This document shows, one piece after another, positions 16,993-24,807 of a stretch of 34,378 nt of DNA (its first letter is position 1; every line of letters starts with the position of its first letter). This DNA is from CAZTDD01 sp964612675 (lineage in GTDB: Bacteria; Hinthialibacterota; Hinthialibacteria; Hinthialibacterales; JAKPRU01): assembly GCA_964612675.1 (NCBI GenBank), contig CAZTDD010000073.1, forward strand, positions 1 through 34,378. Reading direction: 5' to 3'. The notes beneath the pieces are model-generated. The model ran no database searches. It was given only the letters and a program-made list of their open reading frames with translations, and was not told the origin of the DNA. Both the position numbers and the translations under genes were made by a program.

Positions 16993-19167
16993 TCACACTC
17001 CAAGGACGATTCGGACCCAAACTCCGTCCGGATGGTTATCGTAACGCAAAAGCAGCGTTTTGCTCACCGGATCCCACTCCTGCTCAAATTCGGTGTCTGA
17101 CTCCGATTGTGGATACGTGATCCGGATACTTTGAGGCTTTCCGTTTAGAAGAACACGTGTAGCTGCCTCGGTCCCTTTCGGTCCTTTCACCAGGAACTCA
17201 AAGTGCGACTCCTCGATTTGAATTCTCTCGGCCCGGTTTGCCGTGGCCAAGAGTGCGGGCGGCTCATCCGACACGCGATCCAGATCCAAATACAGTCTTC
17301 GATCGCCGGGTTCGAGCAGGGCTGCTGTCACAATGTCCAGTCCGGGTTCGAACAAATCGACAAAACGTCCCTTGATTCGGCGGCGTTCGCAGGTCACCGA
17401 TTCATCGAGCATCGAGACGATCCGGTACGGTCCTCTCTGAAGATCGATATAGTTTGTTTCGCGCCAGTGTTTGTCGGGATTCACACGGTCAAGAAGTTCG
17501 GAGGCGATCTTCCGCAGTTCGTCTGCTTTCTGTTCATCTTCGGCGATTTCTCGCGGGTTGACACGCATCAAGTGGAGCCATCCTTTATCGCATGGATGCA
17601 GCCCTTCGTCCGGTTCACGTTCCAGCCCCAATAGTTCGAAAAGGTGTTCCGAGGGATTTTTATAATCGCGACCATCCTGGTTCCACCACTCACGAATGTC
17701 TTGATACGGATCGTCGTCGCGGCCGACATATGCAAGCCCACCGCCCGCTTTCACCCAGTTCGCCAAATGCTTATGAAGCTCCGGCGAAGGCGGTTTCATG
17801 GCCTGGTACGACAGAAGCAGGATATCGCTCTCCTCGGTCGACACTGGATGCATGATGTTCTCCAACTGAACGACCTGGACCGGCATGCCGTGTTTGACGA
17901 ATGGAAGCGCGATGCCGTACCAGTCCGACATCGTTTGGTCGAAGTCCTCTTCATGCGTCGGAAACCGTTGAAACATCAGCGTATCGGACGCAACAACCCC
18001 GATACCTTGCGTTCCGCAATCCCACTCGATGTCATCTTGTCGCATGTCGTTGAGCGCGTTGATCAGCGTCAGCAGCTCGGTCGCATACCAGGACGGAATC
18101 CCTTCTTTTGATTCACCGCTCTCGCGTGCGTATTTGCCGGTGAAGATTCGTCCCGGCCACGGCATCACCTCATACGAACTCACCTCCGGGTGGAGCAGCT
18201 GAGCGACAAAGGTACACTCGTAATTCCTTTTGTAGTCTTCCCAGGTGTGGTTCGGGTTGTCTTCGATCGGGTCGGTAAGGAAGTAAACGCGTCGTCCCGT
18301 GGGATGGGTCATACCGATCAGTGAGCCGTATTCGAGATACGCGTTCTCGAAGGTGCGTTCTTTTCGTGTGCCATTGTAGAGCGTCGGGGTGCGGGCGGTT
18401 CCGGTCCATACCTGTCCGATATACCCGTCCATTCCTTCCAAATTGGCCAGACTCGACTCCGGACTCACAATCGCCCATGTCGAATAATTCAAAAGGCTAT
18501 GGGTTGGAACATAACAGGGAACATGTTTTCCCAGTGATTGACTGTGTTCTTTTGTCTCACGGAAGATGTGTTGAAGAATCCGAAAATAGAGATGATACTT
18601 CAGCTTGGAGGCCCGCCAGGTTGCCTCGGGAGAGCTGTGCGGGTGTTGCCAGGGCTCTCCGTAGAAATCCTGCCATTCGCGTTTGAACCCTTCGCTGTAT
18701 CCTCCGCGAGCCCAGAACTCCGGTTCTTCCAGATGGACGGCGCTGACACCCGCATCAACCGCACGTTTGACCAGATGGGTCAGATACTCCGCAAATGCCA
18801 TACTAGGGACCATGTAGGGTACCCGCAGTCCGTGCATGATCATTTTGCCGTTACGCTGGACCTGGCCTTCGTCCCAGTGCTTGGTTCCGTCGAACTCACC
18901 GTCCAGGTACTCCTGATAGCCTCCCCATGCGACTCCGGTCATCAAATGAACGCGGTAGTCGCGATCCCGCCATGATTTCAGACGTGATTCGAAGGAAGGA
19001 TTCACTCCATAGACGATGGCTACATCCGAGCGGATATCCAGTTCCGGCGACCAGGGCCTGGCGGTTTGGAAGCAGGTGTATTCGCCCGACCGGTCAACCT
19101 CCATTCTCGTTTGTCCATAAGCGGAAAACCCGATGAGCAAAGCGATGTTCAGAGCAATAAGACGCAT
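16993..19167 (-). CDS. Secreted TIM-barrel glycosidase-like protein
   Basis: This 724-residue protein starts with a signal peptide (MRLIALNIALLIGFSAYG, cut probably before Gln19), so it is exported. The next 350 residues look like a glycoside-hydrolase barrel, with HLEEPE at 145-150 a likely acidic strand end and many Trp and Tyr residues. The middle part (about 400-560) resembles the beta-galactosidase trimerisation/glutamine-amidotransferase-like domain found after GH42-type barrels (SDILLLSYQAMKPPSPELHK, then GGGLAYVGRDDD). The C-terminal part looks like beta-sandwich. Similar large secreted proteins are numerous in polysaccharide-degrading uncultivated phyla. I cannot name the glycan or prove catalysis. 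It is first of a three-gene minus-strand operon. Confidence 0.7.
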   Translation of the reverse strand: MRLIALNIALLIGFSAYGQTRMEVDRSGEYTCFQTARPWSPELDIRSDVAIVYGVNPSFESRLKSWRDRDYRVHLMTGVAWGGYQEYLDGEFDGTKHWDEGQVQRNGKMIMHGLRVPYMVPSMAFAEYLTHLVKRAVDAGVSAVHLEEPEFWARGGYSEGFKREWQDFYGEPWQHPHSSPEATWRASKLKYHLYFRILQHIFRETKEHSQSLGKHVPCYVPTHSLLNYSTWAIVSPESSLANLEGMDGYIGQVWTGTARTPTLYNGTRKERTFENAYLEYGSLIGMTHPTGRRVYFLTDPIEDNPNHTWEDYKRNYECTFVAQLLHPEVSSYEVMPWPGRIFTGKYARESGESKEGIPSWYATELLTLINALNDMRQDDIEWDCGTQGIGVVASDTLMFQRFPTHEEDFDQTMSDWYGIALPFVKHGMPVQVVQLENIMHPVSTEESDILLLSYQAMKPPSPELHKHLANWVKAGGGLAYVGRDDDPYQDIREWWNQDGRDYKNPSEHLFELLGLEREPDEGLHPCDKGWLHLMRVNPREIAEDEQKADELRKIASELLDRVNPDKHWRETNYIDLQRGPYRIVSMLDESVTCERRRIKGRFVDLFEPGLDIVTAALLEPGDRRLYLDLDRVSDEPPALLATANRAERIQIEESHFEFLVKGPKGTEAATRVLLNGKPQSIRITYPQSESDTEFEQEWDPVSKTLLLRYDNHPDGVWVRIVLGV

Positions 19168-19408
19168 GTGTTTTTACCTGTTCTGTGATCGTGTCTTCCA
19201 AGATTGATGGTTCGGCAAAAGTGGTTCTTCAACGTCAACCCCACCCGAACCCTCCCCTAACTGCGGCCACGCAAGCGTGTCCCTCTTGGGAAGTGCAACG
19301 GAAACAACATCGCACCGATTCGAAAACGAACACGAACCGAGCGAAATCAGTTGTCTCCCCCAAGACTGATGGGACCGCAAAAAGCCGCGAGGGGTAACGA
19401 TAGAGAAG

Positions 19409-19518
19409 TATTCAACCCCCTCTGTATCTCCCCCAAACTTTGGGGGAGAAAATGACTCAGCTGTGTCCGTTTCTTTTCCTCCCCCGAAGATCGGGGGAGG
19501 TTAGGAGGGGGTTGAAAT
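19409..19518. repeat. MITE-like element with terminal inverted repeats and two hairpins
   Basis: The ends are TATTCAACCCCCTCT (19409-19423) and GGAGGGGGTTGAAAT (19504-19518), inverted copies of each other with small differences. Inside are two perfect hairpins: TCTCCCCCAAA / TTTGGGGGAGA (19427-19449) and CCTCCCCCGA / TCGGGGGAGG (19478-19500). No coding region is present. The rest of the 564-base gap 19168-19731 contains an imperfect direct repeat of about 26 bases (near 19198 and 19361), and no gene I can support. Confidence 0.6.
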
Positions 19519-19731
19519 CCGTATCCCAGACTTTTTGTGAACACGTCATGATTAAGAAGAGAATACAGGTCATGTGCAAGGGGGGCTGACGTTTATCTCG
19601 GTAACTGTTTCCGCCTTCTCGCTTTGTCGATGGCGCAAGATGGGAGGTTTGACTATACTGTCTCTGTACGGGCCGGATTGCGTGTTCTGGGATATGAAGT
19701 CGGTACACATGAGGCAGCGTGAGGTCAGTGT

Positions 19732-19941
19732 ATGAATATCGAGATTGAACGCGAGGAAGACGGTCGATGGATAGCCGAGATTCCGGAGCTGCCCGGTGTT
19801 ATGGCTTACGGAAAGAACAAAGAGGAAGCTGTGTCGAAAGTCACGGCTTTGGCCCTGCGTGTGATGGCTGATCGGCTTGAACAGGGGGAAGAGATTCCAG
19901 AACTCCGCGGTGTCGGGAGGGGATATTTGTGTCATCTATAG
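19732..19941 (+). CDS. hicB: HicB-family antitoxin, without a HicA partner
   Basis: The 69-residue protein has the partial RNase-H-like HicB fold: an N-terminal strand MNIEIEREEDGRWIAEIPEL, then the PGVMAYG turn and a helix with EEAVSKV. HicB antitoxins block HicA mRNA-cleaving toxins and often repress their own operon. No hicA follows or precedes it. Instead its last codons run into a cut-short RelE-type gene on the other strand, with both frames stopping in the same palindrome CTATAG (19936-19941). The tail GVGRGYLCHL is unlike usual HicB ends, so its C-terminus may have been replaced at a deletion joint. GAGG lies ahead of the ATG. Confidence 0.75.
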   Translation: MNIEIEREEDGRWIAEIPELPGVMAYGKNKEEAVSKVTALALRVMADRLEQGEEIPELRGVGRGYLCHL

Positions 19942-19974
19942 ATGTTTCCGCGAGTATTCTATGCGGTATGGCAC
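19936..19974 (-). pseudogene. RelE-type toxin remnant (first 12 codons)
   Basis: Nine bases after the antitoxin gene 19984-20148, a GTG start opens VPYRIEYSRKHL and then stops. M/V-P-Y-R-I-E-Y-S is the usual beginning of RelE/ParE-fold ribonuclease toxins, which are about 85-90 residues long. Everything after residue 12 is missing. The cut coincides with the end of hicB on the other strand, so a deletion seems to have joined two modules here. The evidence is a short match supported by position and spacing. Confidence 0.55.
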
Positions 19975-19983
19975 GACTAGAAC

Positions 19984-20148
19984 TTACAAGCCAAGCTCAG
20001 CCATCAAATCTTCATGCGAAATTGTGCCGTTCTTTGCGATATCAGCCTTTATTTCACGGATCTCCCGCAGATCCTCTTCCTCTTCTTCGGGCGTGAGGAC
20101 AGTGGGGGCATCGCGGTCGAAATCATCGTAAGAAGGTTGCGGGTTCAT
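19984..20148 (-). CDS. Small RelB-like antitoxin (54 residues)
   Basis: An ATG at 20148 with AGGAGA upstream opens a 54-codon gene rich in acidic residues (a run of five Glu near residue 22), with a helical middle (DLREIREIKADIA) and a tail ISHEDLMAELGL. This is the look of the antitoxin preceding RelE-type toxins: acidic, small, with a toxin-binding C-terminal helix. A good promoter lies just upstream and a RelE start follows after nine bases. The toxin is now truncated, so the antitoxin is orphaned. The family name is inferred from composition and context. Confidence 0.62.
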   Translation of the reverse strand: MNPQPSYDDFDRDAPTVLTPEEEEEDLREIREIKADIAKNGTISHEDLMAELGL

Positions 20149-20516
20149 GGCCTTTGTCTCCTACTCTCAGTATGGGGTACTCAGGCTTGTTTGTCAAATC
20201 GGATTGTTGCGGATTTTCGGGGCGTGCCTGTGAATCCAAAGGGAGGGTAGATATCCCTTACAAGTGTATTTCTTTTGTACAAAAACTTGACCTTGGTTCA
20301 GTTTGTCGATATGATATTGGTGTTCCTGAAGTTGATGGAATCATCTTTATTGTCAATAGCCCTGGGCAGGATTAACTGCCCACTTTACAGCCCCTTAGCG
20401 GATATGACCGCGAAGTGTTAGAGTCCTGGGGAGGCCACGTGTCTCCCCAAGTTTCTTTTAAGGCTGTCTTCCTGGCCTGGGGGGGACGTGTGATAGTCTG
20501 GGCTGGAGGGGTGAAC
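20149..20516. other. Intergenic stretch between toxin-antitoxin remnants
   Basis: Besides the minus-strand antitoxin promoter, this gap holds a plus-strand sigma-70 match (TTGACC at 20287-20292, 17 bases, TATGAT at 20310-20315). It also holds a hairpin TGGGCAG / CTGCCCA (20363-20382) and a terminator-like hairpin TGGGGAG / CTCCCCA followed by a T-rich run (20427-20459). The plus-strand promoter could have served the NYN gene remnant that begins at 20517, but the second hairpin lies between them. No gene in this gap can be supported. Confidence 0.4.
20169..20197 (-). promoter_or_regulatory. Predicted sigma-70 promoter of the small RelB-like antitoxin
   Basis: On the minus strand, TTGACA (20197-20192) and CATACT (20174-20169) are 17 bases apart, just ahead of AGGAGA and the ATG at 20148. 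Confidence 0.55.
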
Positions 20517-20630
20517 ATGCGGGCAAGGCTCTTCATAGACTTCTGGAATTTCCAGCTGGACTGGAATAATTTCGCAGGAAAGAATCCAGCGTCCAAACAT
20601 ACGGAACAATGGCTTGAGACCCCTCTGTGA
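20517..20630 (+). pseudogene. NYN-domain (PIN-like ribonuclease) gene remnant
   Basis: An ATG with a good ribosome site (GGAGGGG) opens MRARLFIDFWNFQLDWNNFAG. F-I-D-x-x-N is the metal-binding start of NYN/LabA-type nucleases, which are normally well over 150 residues. The match ends after about 21 residues (near 20579). The rest of this 37-codon frame reads backwards through the truncated VapC gene and is meaningless. This points to a deletion joining two convergent genes. Confidence 0.55.
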
Positions 20631-20724
20631 GGCTGCGGAAAGCAGCATCCGCATAGGATGACTTCTCGTCTTTGAAGAAAAAGGAGACTGTTACTGAGCA
20701 ATCCAACACAAAAGCAGTTGTCAC
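20584..20724 (-). pseudogene. VapC-type PIN-domain toxin remnant (first 47 codons)
   Basis: The frame starts at an ATG overlapping the antitoxin stop (ATGA, 20721-20724) and reads VLDCSVTVSFFFKDE and then VPYVWTLD, the usual start of PIN toxins with the first metal-binding Asp at residue 8. VapC proteins are about 130 residues; homology stops near residue 47 and the frame ends at 20533 after 16 unrelated residues. The catalytic acids of the second half are missing, so it should be inactive. Confidence 0.68.
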
Positions 20725-20963
20725 CGTCGCCCTTCCTCGATCAAATCCCTCACTTCCAAACCTTTGAGATCGAAATTCTGCCTGAGTTCCGTTGCTTTGT
20801 CGTATGCTTGCTTCAAAGAGACGTCGGCAACACGTTCCGCACTGGGAACAAGCCTTGCCACCGGAATGCCCCTGCGGGTAATTGTAAACTCCTCACCTCG
20901 ACGGACCCTGTCGATCAATTCAGACAAATGAACCCGAACGTCACAAATGGGCACCTGTTCCAC
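20721..20963 (-). CDS. Phd/YefM-type antitoxin
   Basis: This 80-residue protein starts with GTG behind AGAGGTGAG. It has the Phd/YefM DNA-binding fold: VRVHLSELIDRVRRGEEFTITRRGIPVARLVP is clear over residues 9-41, followed by a helical, charged toxin-binding tail. Such antitoxins neutralise a toxin and repress their operon as dimers. Its partner is the downstream VapC-type gene, which overlaps by ATGA but is truncated. A TATAAT lies upstream on the same strand (21022-21017) with no clear -35 box. The antitoxin looks complete and is now orphaned unless it serves another toxin in the genome. Confidence 0.83.
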   Translation of the reverse strand: MEQVPICDVRVHLSELIDRVRRGEEFTITRRGIPVARLVPSAERVADVSLKQAYDKATELRQNFDLKGLEVRDLIEEGRR

Positions 20964-21123
20964 GATCTCACCTCTCGAATAAAGTCAATAATCTGTCGAT
21001 TTTACCTTGCAAGTCTATTATACCGGTAACAGTACGCTTGTGAGTGGCATTGTCAAAAACATCTCATTTCACTCCATGCACCCGACTTCAGTAAACCGAA
21101 TCCACTGAGCGGCCGGCGCCAAT

Positions 21124-22266
21124 TCACCCGGGTCTATCCAACTCCAACCCCCACCCGAACTCCCGGTTATAAACCTCCAGCCAGATCCGGTCGAGACAAT
21201 CCATTTCGACTTCGGTGAAAGCGGCCTGGTCTGTGGAACGCCCGGAGACCGTCGGGCAAATCGCACACGAGTCGGCGAGGGGTCCCCGTCCTAAGAGACC
21301 GTCTCGAATGCGATTCATCTCGTCGCTTTCCAGAATCTCGTCCAGCGTTTGCCGGGAAAGGTTGCCGAGTGGAGGGTCCCGCAACCACCCGGCACACGGA
21401 CCGACGAAGCCGAGCGGCGTAATCACCAGGGTTTCCCACGGACTCGGACAGCGCGGTCGGCCTTGGCGGACGTTCTTCCAATTCCGCCAGCGGCACCGCA
21501 GTCCGCCGAGAGCAGGCCATCGGGGAAACAGGGGAAGATACGGAACCTGTAATCCCACCTGATCCGCACGCTCCTTGGCGCGCCGGAGCCACGCGTTCGC
21601 AAGATCTTTGTGTCCCGCCAGACTCTCCTCTCGCATCTCTTCCGCCGCATCGAACACCACCACGTGACGGAAATCAAGAACATCCGCGCCCAGATCCTTC
21701 GCGAGATCCACGAAGTCGACAACCTCCTCGATGTTCCGTCGCATCAACACATAATTCAATCGAATTCGCGGGAATTCGGAATCGACCCGCCGTTTGAGTT
21801 CGACTAATTGGTGTACATTGCCGATTACCCGATCCCATTTGGCGCCCGGACGAATGCTCTCGAATGTTTCTGCACGCGCACCGTCCAACGAAACCGAAAT
21901 CTCATGAACCGGCGTTTCGATACACTTTTTGCTTATCTCTTCACCCAGTAAGACACCGTTTGTGGTGAACCCAAGGTGTGGAATCCGGTAGGGTGCGGTT
22001 TGTTCGAGTATCCAATCGAATTCCTTGTTCATCAGCGGCTCGAATCCGCATGACAGATAAAGCGTCTTTGTTCGTGGGAAAACATCTTCCGCAATCCGGA
22101 GAAAAAGCTCCCGCGACATAACCTGAGGCAGACCGCGAAGACGAGAACCAATTTCCGGGGACTTTCGATCGTACCGTTCTTCCTGGTACGCCACTAAACA
22201 CATCCGGCAGCGCAAATTACACCGTGCCGTCGTGTCCATATAAACATTCAAGAAGCGGTTTTCCAT
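21124..22266 (-). CDS. Radical SAM protein with SPASM-like C-terminal domain
   Basis: This 380-residue enzyme has the radical SAM cluster motif C-x3-C-x2-C at Cys16, Cys20 and Cys23 (CNLRCRMC), which holds a 4Fe-4S cluster for S-adenosylmethionine cleavage. The barrel follows, with TLYLSCGFEPLMNKEF and HEISVSLDGA being typical strand motifs. The C-terminal part has further cysteines (GPCAGW, then DSCAICP) in the pattern of SPASM/twitch domains that bind auxiliary clusters. Such proteins modify peptides, act as maturases or alter sugars. No small peptide substrate gene is evident next to it. It stands alone on the minus strand with gaps on both sides, so its substrate is open. Confidence 0.88.
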   Translation of the reverse strand: MENRFLNVYMDTTARCNLRCRMCLVAYQEERYDRKSPEIGSRLRGLPQVMSRELFLRIAEDVFPRTKTLYLSCGFEPLMNKEFDWILEQTAPYRIPHLGFTTNGVLLGEEISKKCIETPVHEISVSLDGARAETFESIRPGAKWDRVIGNVHQLVELKRRVDSEFPRIRLNYVLMRRNIEEVVDFVDLAKDLGADVLDFRHVVVFDAAEEMREESLAGHKDLANAWLRRAKERADQVGLQVPYLPLFPRWPALGGLRCRWRNWKNVRQGRPRCPSPWETLVITPLGFVGPCAGWLRDPPLGNLSRQTLDEILESDEMNRIRDGLLGRGPLADSCAICPTVSGRSTDQAAFTEVEMDCLDRIWLEVYNREFGWGLELDRPG

Positions 22267-22283
22267 GATTCCGTTCTATTCTA

Positions 22284-22421
22284 TCAACCTAAATTCGGCA
22301 GTTGAAAACAGTATGGCCGCCGCAAACCGTTCATCCCAAATCCGGTAGTGGAAAGCCGAGTACGGCCCTTCGACGGGCTCACGAACCGCGCTCGGGTTTC
22401 AAGTGCCGATTTTAGGATCAA
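22284..22421. repeat. 138-bp inverted-repeat element, second end found at window start
   Basis: The left end (22284-22304) and the right end (22401-22421) are inverted copies with about 4 differences in 21 bases (core TGCCGA-x-TTTAGG). The left end also matches positions 31-51 of the window exactly in inverted orientation over 21 bases. The interior includes a hairpin GCCC-ttcgac-GGGC and no coding frame. It looks like a small mobile or extragenic repeat of the genome. Confidence 0.6.
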
Positions 22422-22465
22422 GGCAGCGATCCGGATAGAGGGGATCGGCGGGAAGGATTAAACGC

Positions 22466-22495
22466 AAAACGGGAGGAAAACAAATTTCCTCCCGT
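22466..22495 (-). terminator. Rho-independent terminator of the minus-strand gene 22549-23226
   Basis: On the minus strand an 11-bp perfect stem (ACGGGAGGAAA / TTTCCTCCCGT) is followed by TTTTGCG, about 55 bases after the stop codon. Confidence 0.8.
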
Positions 22496-22548
22496 TCATG
22501 AGTTTTTCGACACCAGCTCGCGAAGAAGCCCGCGCCTTCGGACGGTCA

Positions 22549-23226
22549 CTAATGCCCGGCCAAATACTCGGGCGCAACGAAAAATTCGCCGTCGAGGAAT
22601 CCCAGAGCCTCGTAAGCACCCCGAAGTGTTTCCAGCGTATCTTCCACAGCACGTTTGCGCGGGAAGAGTTTCTTTTCGGAGATGCATGCCTTGAGGACTC
22701 TGGCTTTCGCAAGTCGCAATCCGTTATCGACGAAGAGCCGATAGATGAAAAGCAGACGATCCCGCATCATCTGATCGTCTTCACAGACGATAACTTCGCG
22801 AAGCGGTTTCAGCATCCCTTCCCTGGCATCGGGCGATCCCGGGTCCGAGTGGAGTGTGACCTGGCTGGAGATCTGGTCTCGCGCAAACTGAAGGAAGTAG
22901 CTCAGCTGTTTTTCCGATAGTCCTTTACGAGTTCGCGAGAGCCTCTGCAAACAGAGCTCCATCGCCCGCGTCAACACCGGTCCATCGATAGGATGCCCAT
23001 GATGCGAGAGATGCAAATTCCGATGATGCTGCGCCAATTCATCCACAAACCGGAGAACCTGCTCCGGCGGCAAGAACGCGTGTTTCTTGGCGAATGCATC
23101 CGCGATTTCCTCGCTGATCGACCATTCGCTGCCCAATGTGCCTCGAATGTGGGCGCGGTTACGCGCTTCCTCCTCGGAGTGGCGCTTCTTCGAACTGTTT
23201 AGTGCCACTGCTGCTACTGCTGCCAT
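22549..23226 (-). CDS. Unrecognised soluble protein, mostly helical
   Basis: I do not recognise this 225-residue protein. It has no membrane segment beyond a weak Ala-rich start (MAAVAAVALN), is rich in charged residues and appears mostly helical. A histidine-rich stretch, QHHRNLHLSHHGHP, near residue 90 could bind metal but is not a known motif. The ATG at 23226 is chosen because GAGG lies just upstream; an in-frame start at 23295 would add 23 residues without a better ribosome site. It has a terminator downstream, so it is a genuine gene unit. Neighbours give no clue to function. Confidence 0.6.
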   Translation of the reverse strand: MAAVAAVALNSSKKRHSEEEARNRAHIRGTLGSEWSISEEIADAFAKKHAFLPPEQVLRFVDELAQHHRNLHLSHHGHPIDGPVLTRAMELCLQRLSRTRKGLSEKQLSYFLQFARDQISSQVTLHSDPGSPDAREGMLKPLREVIVCEDDQMMRDRLLFIYRLFVDNGLRLAKARVLKACISEKKLFPRKRAVEDTLETLRGAYEALGFLDGEFFVAPEYLAGH

Positions 23227-24277
23227 AATACCTCGATTCAGTCGGGATACGAACACGCATGGAATGCCCGCGTCGGCCTGGGTGCCTCGATCCAAACCGC
23301 GATTCGGCTCATCTCTGCGCTCGTTCCCTTTCCTCCTTTTAGTTAGGTGCCTTTCTCTTTAACAGGGACACGCCGCTTCGGAGTACATACACTCCTGATC
23401 GACATGACCCCAAGCCTCACACTCCACTCAACAATACAAACGGTCCGTTCGACTGTATCGTCACAACCGGAACCGCCATGCGTCTCTCCTGACAGAAAAC
23501 ATCCACATCCAACCGCGCAGAGTCCTGCCCGTGAGCGAACTCTCACAAAAAAGATATGGAATTTGGTGTCCCTCAGGCGGTGGAAGGAAAACAGTTACAA
23601 AACCGCTACCGGAGTTATCCGGGTCCACCTCCCTGCGCCTAAGAAGGAGTACGTTTTCTGACAGTTCCGACGAATAATCCCCGTGGTTCCCTGAACCCAG
23701 GATCATCGACCTTCGCCGGATACAGACACATCAACGTTCCCTAAAATTAAACCGCAGCCGATGCAGCACCCCTCACACATCACAGAGTTGAAAAAAAACA
23801 CTCTAAATCGACCAATCGCTTGATCGCTTCTGCGCATCAGCCGCGAACAGAAGAGCTCCGCGGTGAACTCTGCAGGCAAAGTCGCAGGTCTTTGCGAAGC
23901 AGTTGATATATGTTACCAATTCACGGCCCCGATGGCAATACGCAAATCAAAATAGTTGCAAAAAATTGTCACGTACCGTGTTCTCCCGGTACACTGTAAA
24001 CGACAGAGACTTTTGAACGAAACGGCGTCGAGGGCGAAAAAGACAATCGCAACAGCCTGTTATCTATGGAGTTAAAGTACGGGTAGGTGCATTCCTCTCG
24101 TCTATGACACAAGTCGACCCGGCAACTCGTTGTTGTATTCACATAGCAGATGAGACAAACTCTGTTTCCGCAATTGCATGCAGATTTATCAGGAGCATTG
24201 ACTTCAATCCCACTCAGAAGGGAGACTTATACCGGACTTGATCTTGGAGATGGCTTTAGGGAGTACTGGGAGAGGCT
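23227..24277. other. About 1 kb with no recognisable gene
   Basis: Short open frames on both strands (for example 23347-23661 plus and 23461-23706 minus) have no ribosome sites or family resemblance. I see a possible plus-strand promoter TTGTCA, 18 bases, TACACT (23966-23995) overlapping a hairpin GTACCG / CGGTAC. There is also a hairpin GCAAAG / CTTTGC near 23880 and a half-match (ATTGCATGCAGA, 24173-24184) to the palindromes described for the chemosensory genes. A small RNA is possible but not shown. Confidence 0.4.
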
Positions 24278-24616
24278 CTAGAGACAGCGAATCAAGGCAC
24301 TAATCTGGTGCCGCAGGGATAGTAAATCCTGTTCGAGCCCGGTAATCCGGTTCTCGATTTCATCAAAGTACGCATCCACATCGGTATCATCGATGCGACT
24401 GGACGGTTTCGCTGTAGAGGAGCGTTGTGCATCAGAGGGGGAAGATAGAGATCGGTGGTGTGGGAGAGAGACGATTTCGGCCGAGACATTCTGTTCAACA
24501 GCAGCCAGTGTCTTCTCGAATGAGGGGAAAGCTCCTTCGTCCGAGGGATGGCCACGGATGCGTTTGGCCTCGAGGGCGATAATCTTGTCGGTTGTGCCGA
24601 CTCCCGATAAAGACAT
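24278..24616 (-). CDS. Unrecognised small coiled-coil protein
   Basis: The ATG at 24616 follows GAGGAAGAGG and opens a 112-residue protein of no family I know. The first part is charged (DKIIALEAKRIRG), the middle is Ser-rich and probably disordered (SLSSPSDAQRSSTAKPSSR), and the end (about 85-110) looks like a coiled coil with heptad Leu/Ile positions (ENRITGLEQDLLSLRHQI). It is divergent from the response regulator gene with 191 bases between starts, so a shared control region is possible. A longer in-frame reading from 24760 would overlap that region and is less likely. I put existence above function. Confidence 0.55.
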   Translation of the reverse strand: MSLSGVGTTDKIIALEAKRIRGHPSDEGAFPSFEKTLAAVEQNVSAEIVSLPHHRSLSSPSDAQRSSTAKPSSRIDDTDVDAYFDEIENRITGLEQDLLSLRHQISALIRCL

Positions 24617-24807
24617 TCCTCTTCCTCGATCTCCGTATGCTGATTGCTGACTTGGCATCAAGTATCGGCTGGCGTTAACCGATTCTTTAATCGACGCCGA
24701 GTTTGATTCTGGAAATCCGATTACGGACCCACAGAAAGGAGCACGAGGGGGCACAAGCAAGAGAAGATAGGGGCGGAACGAGATCCGGTAGACGAAGGGT
24801 AGTATTC

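Noticed and set aside
19560..19711. Possible gene fragment (plus strand, ending GYEVGTHEAA) before hicB
   Set aside because: No start codon except an internal ATG, no ribosome site and no family I recognise.
23347..23661. 104-codon open frame on the plus strand
   Set aside because: No convincing ribosome site or homologous pattern; low-complexity, chance-like composition.
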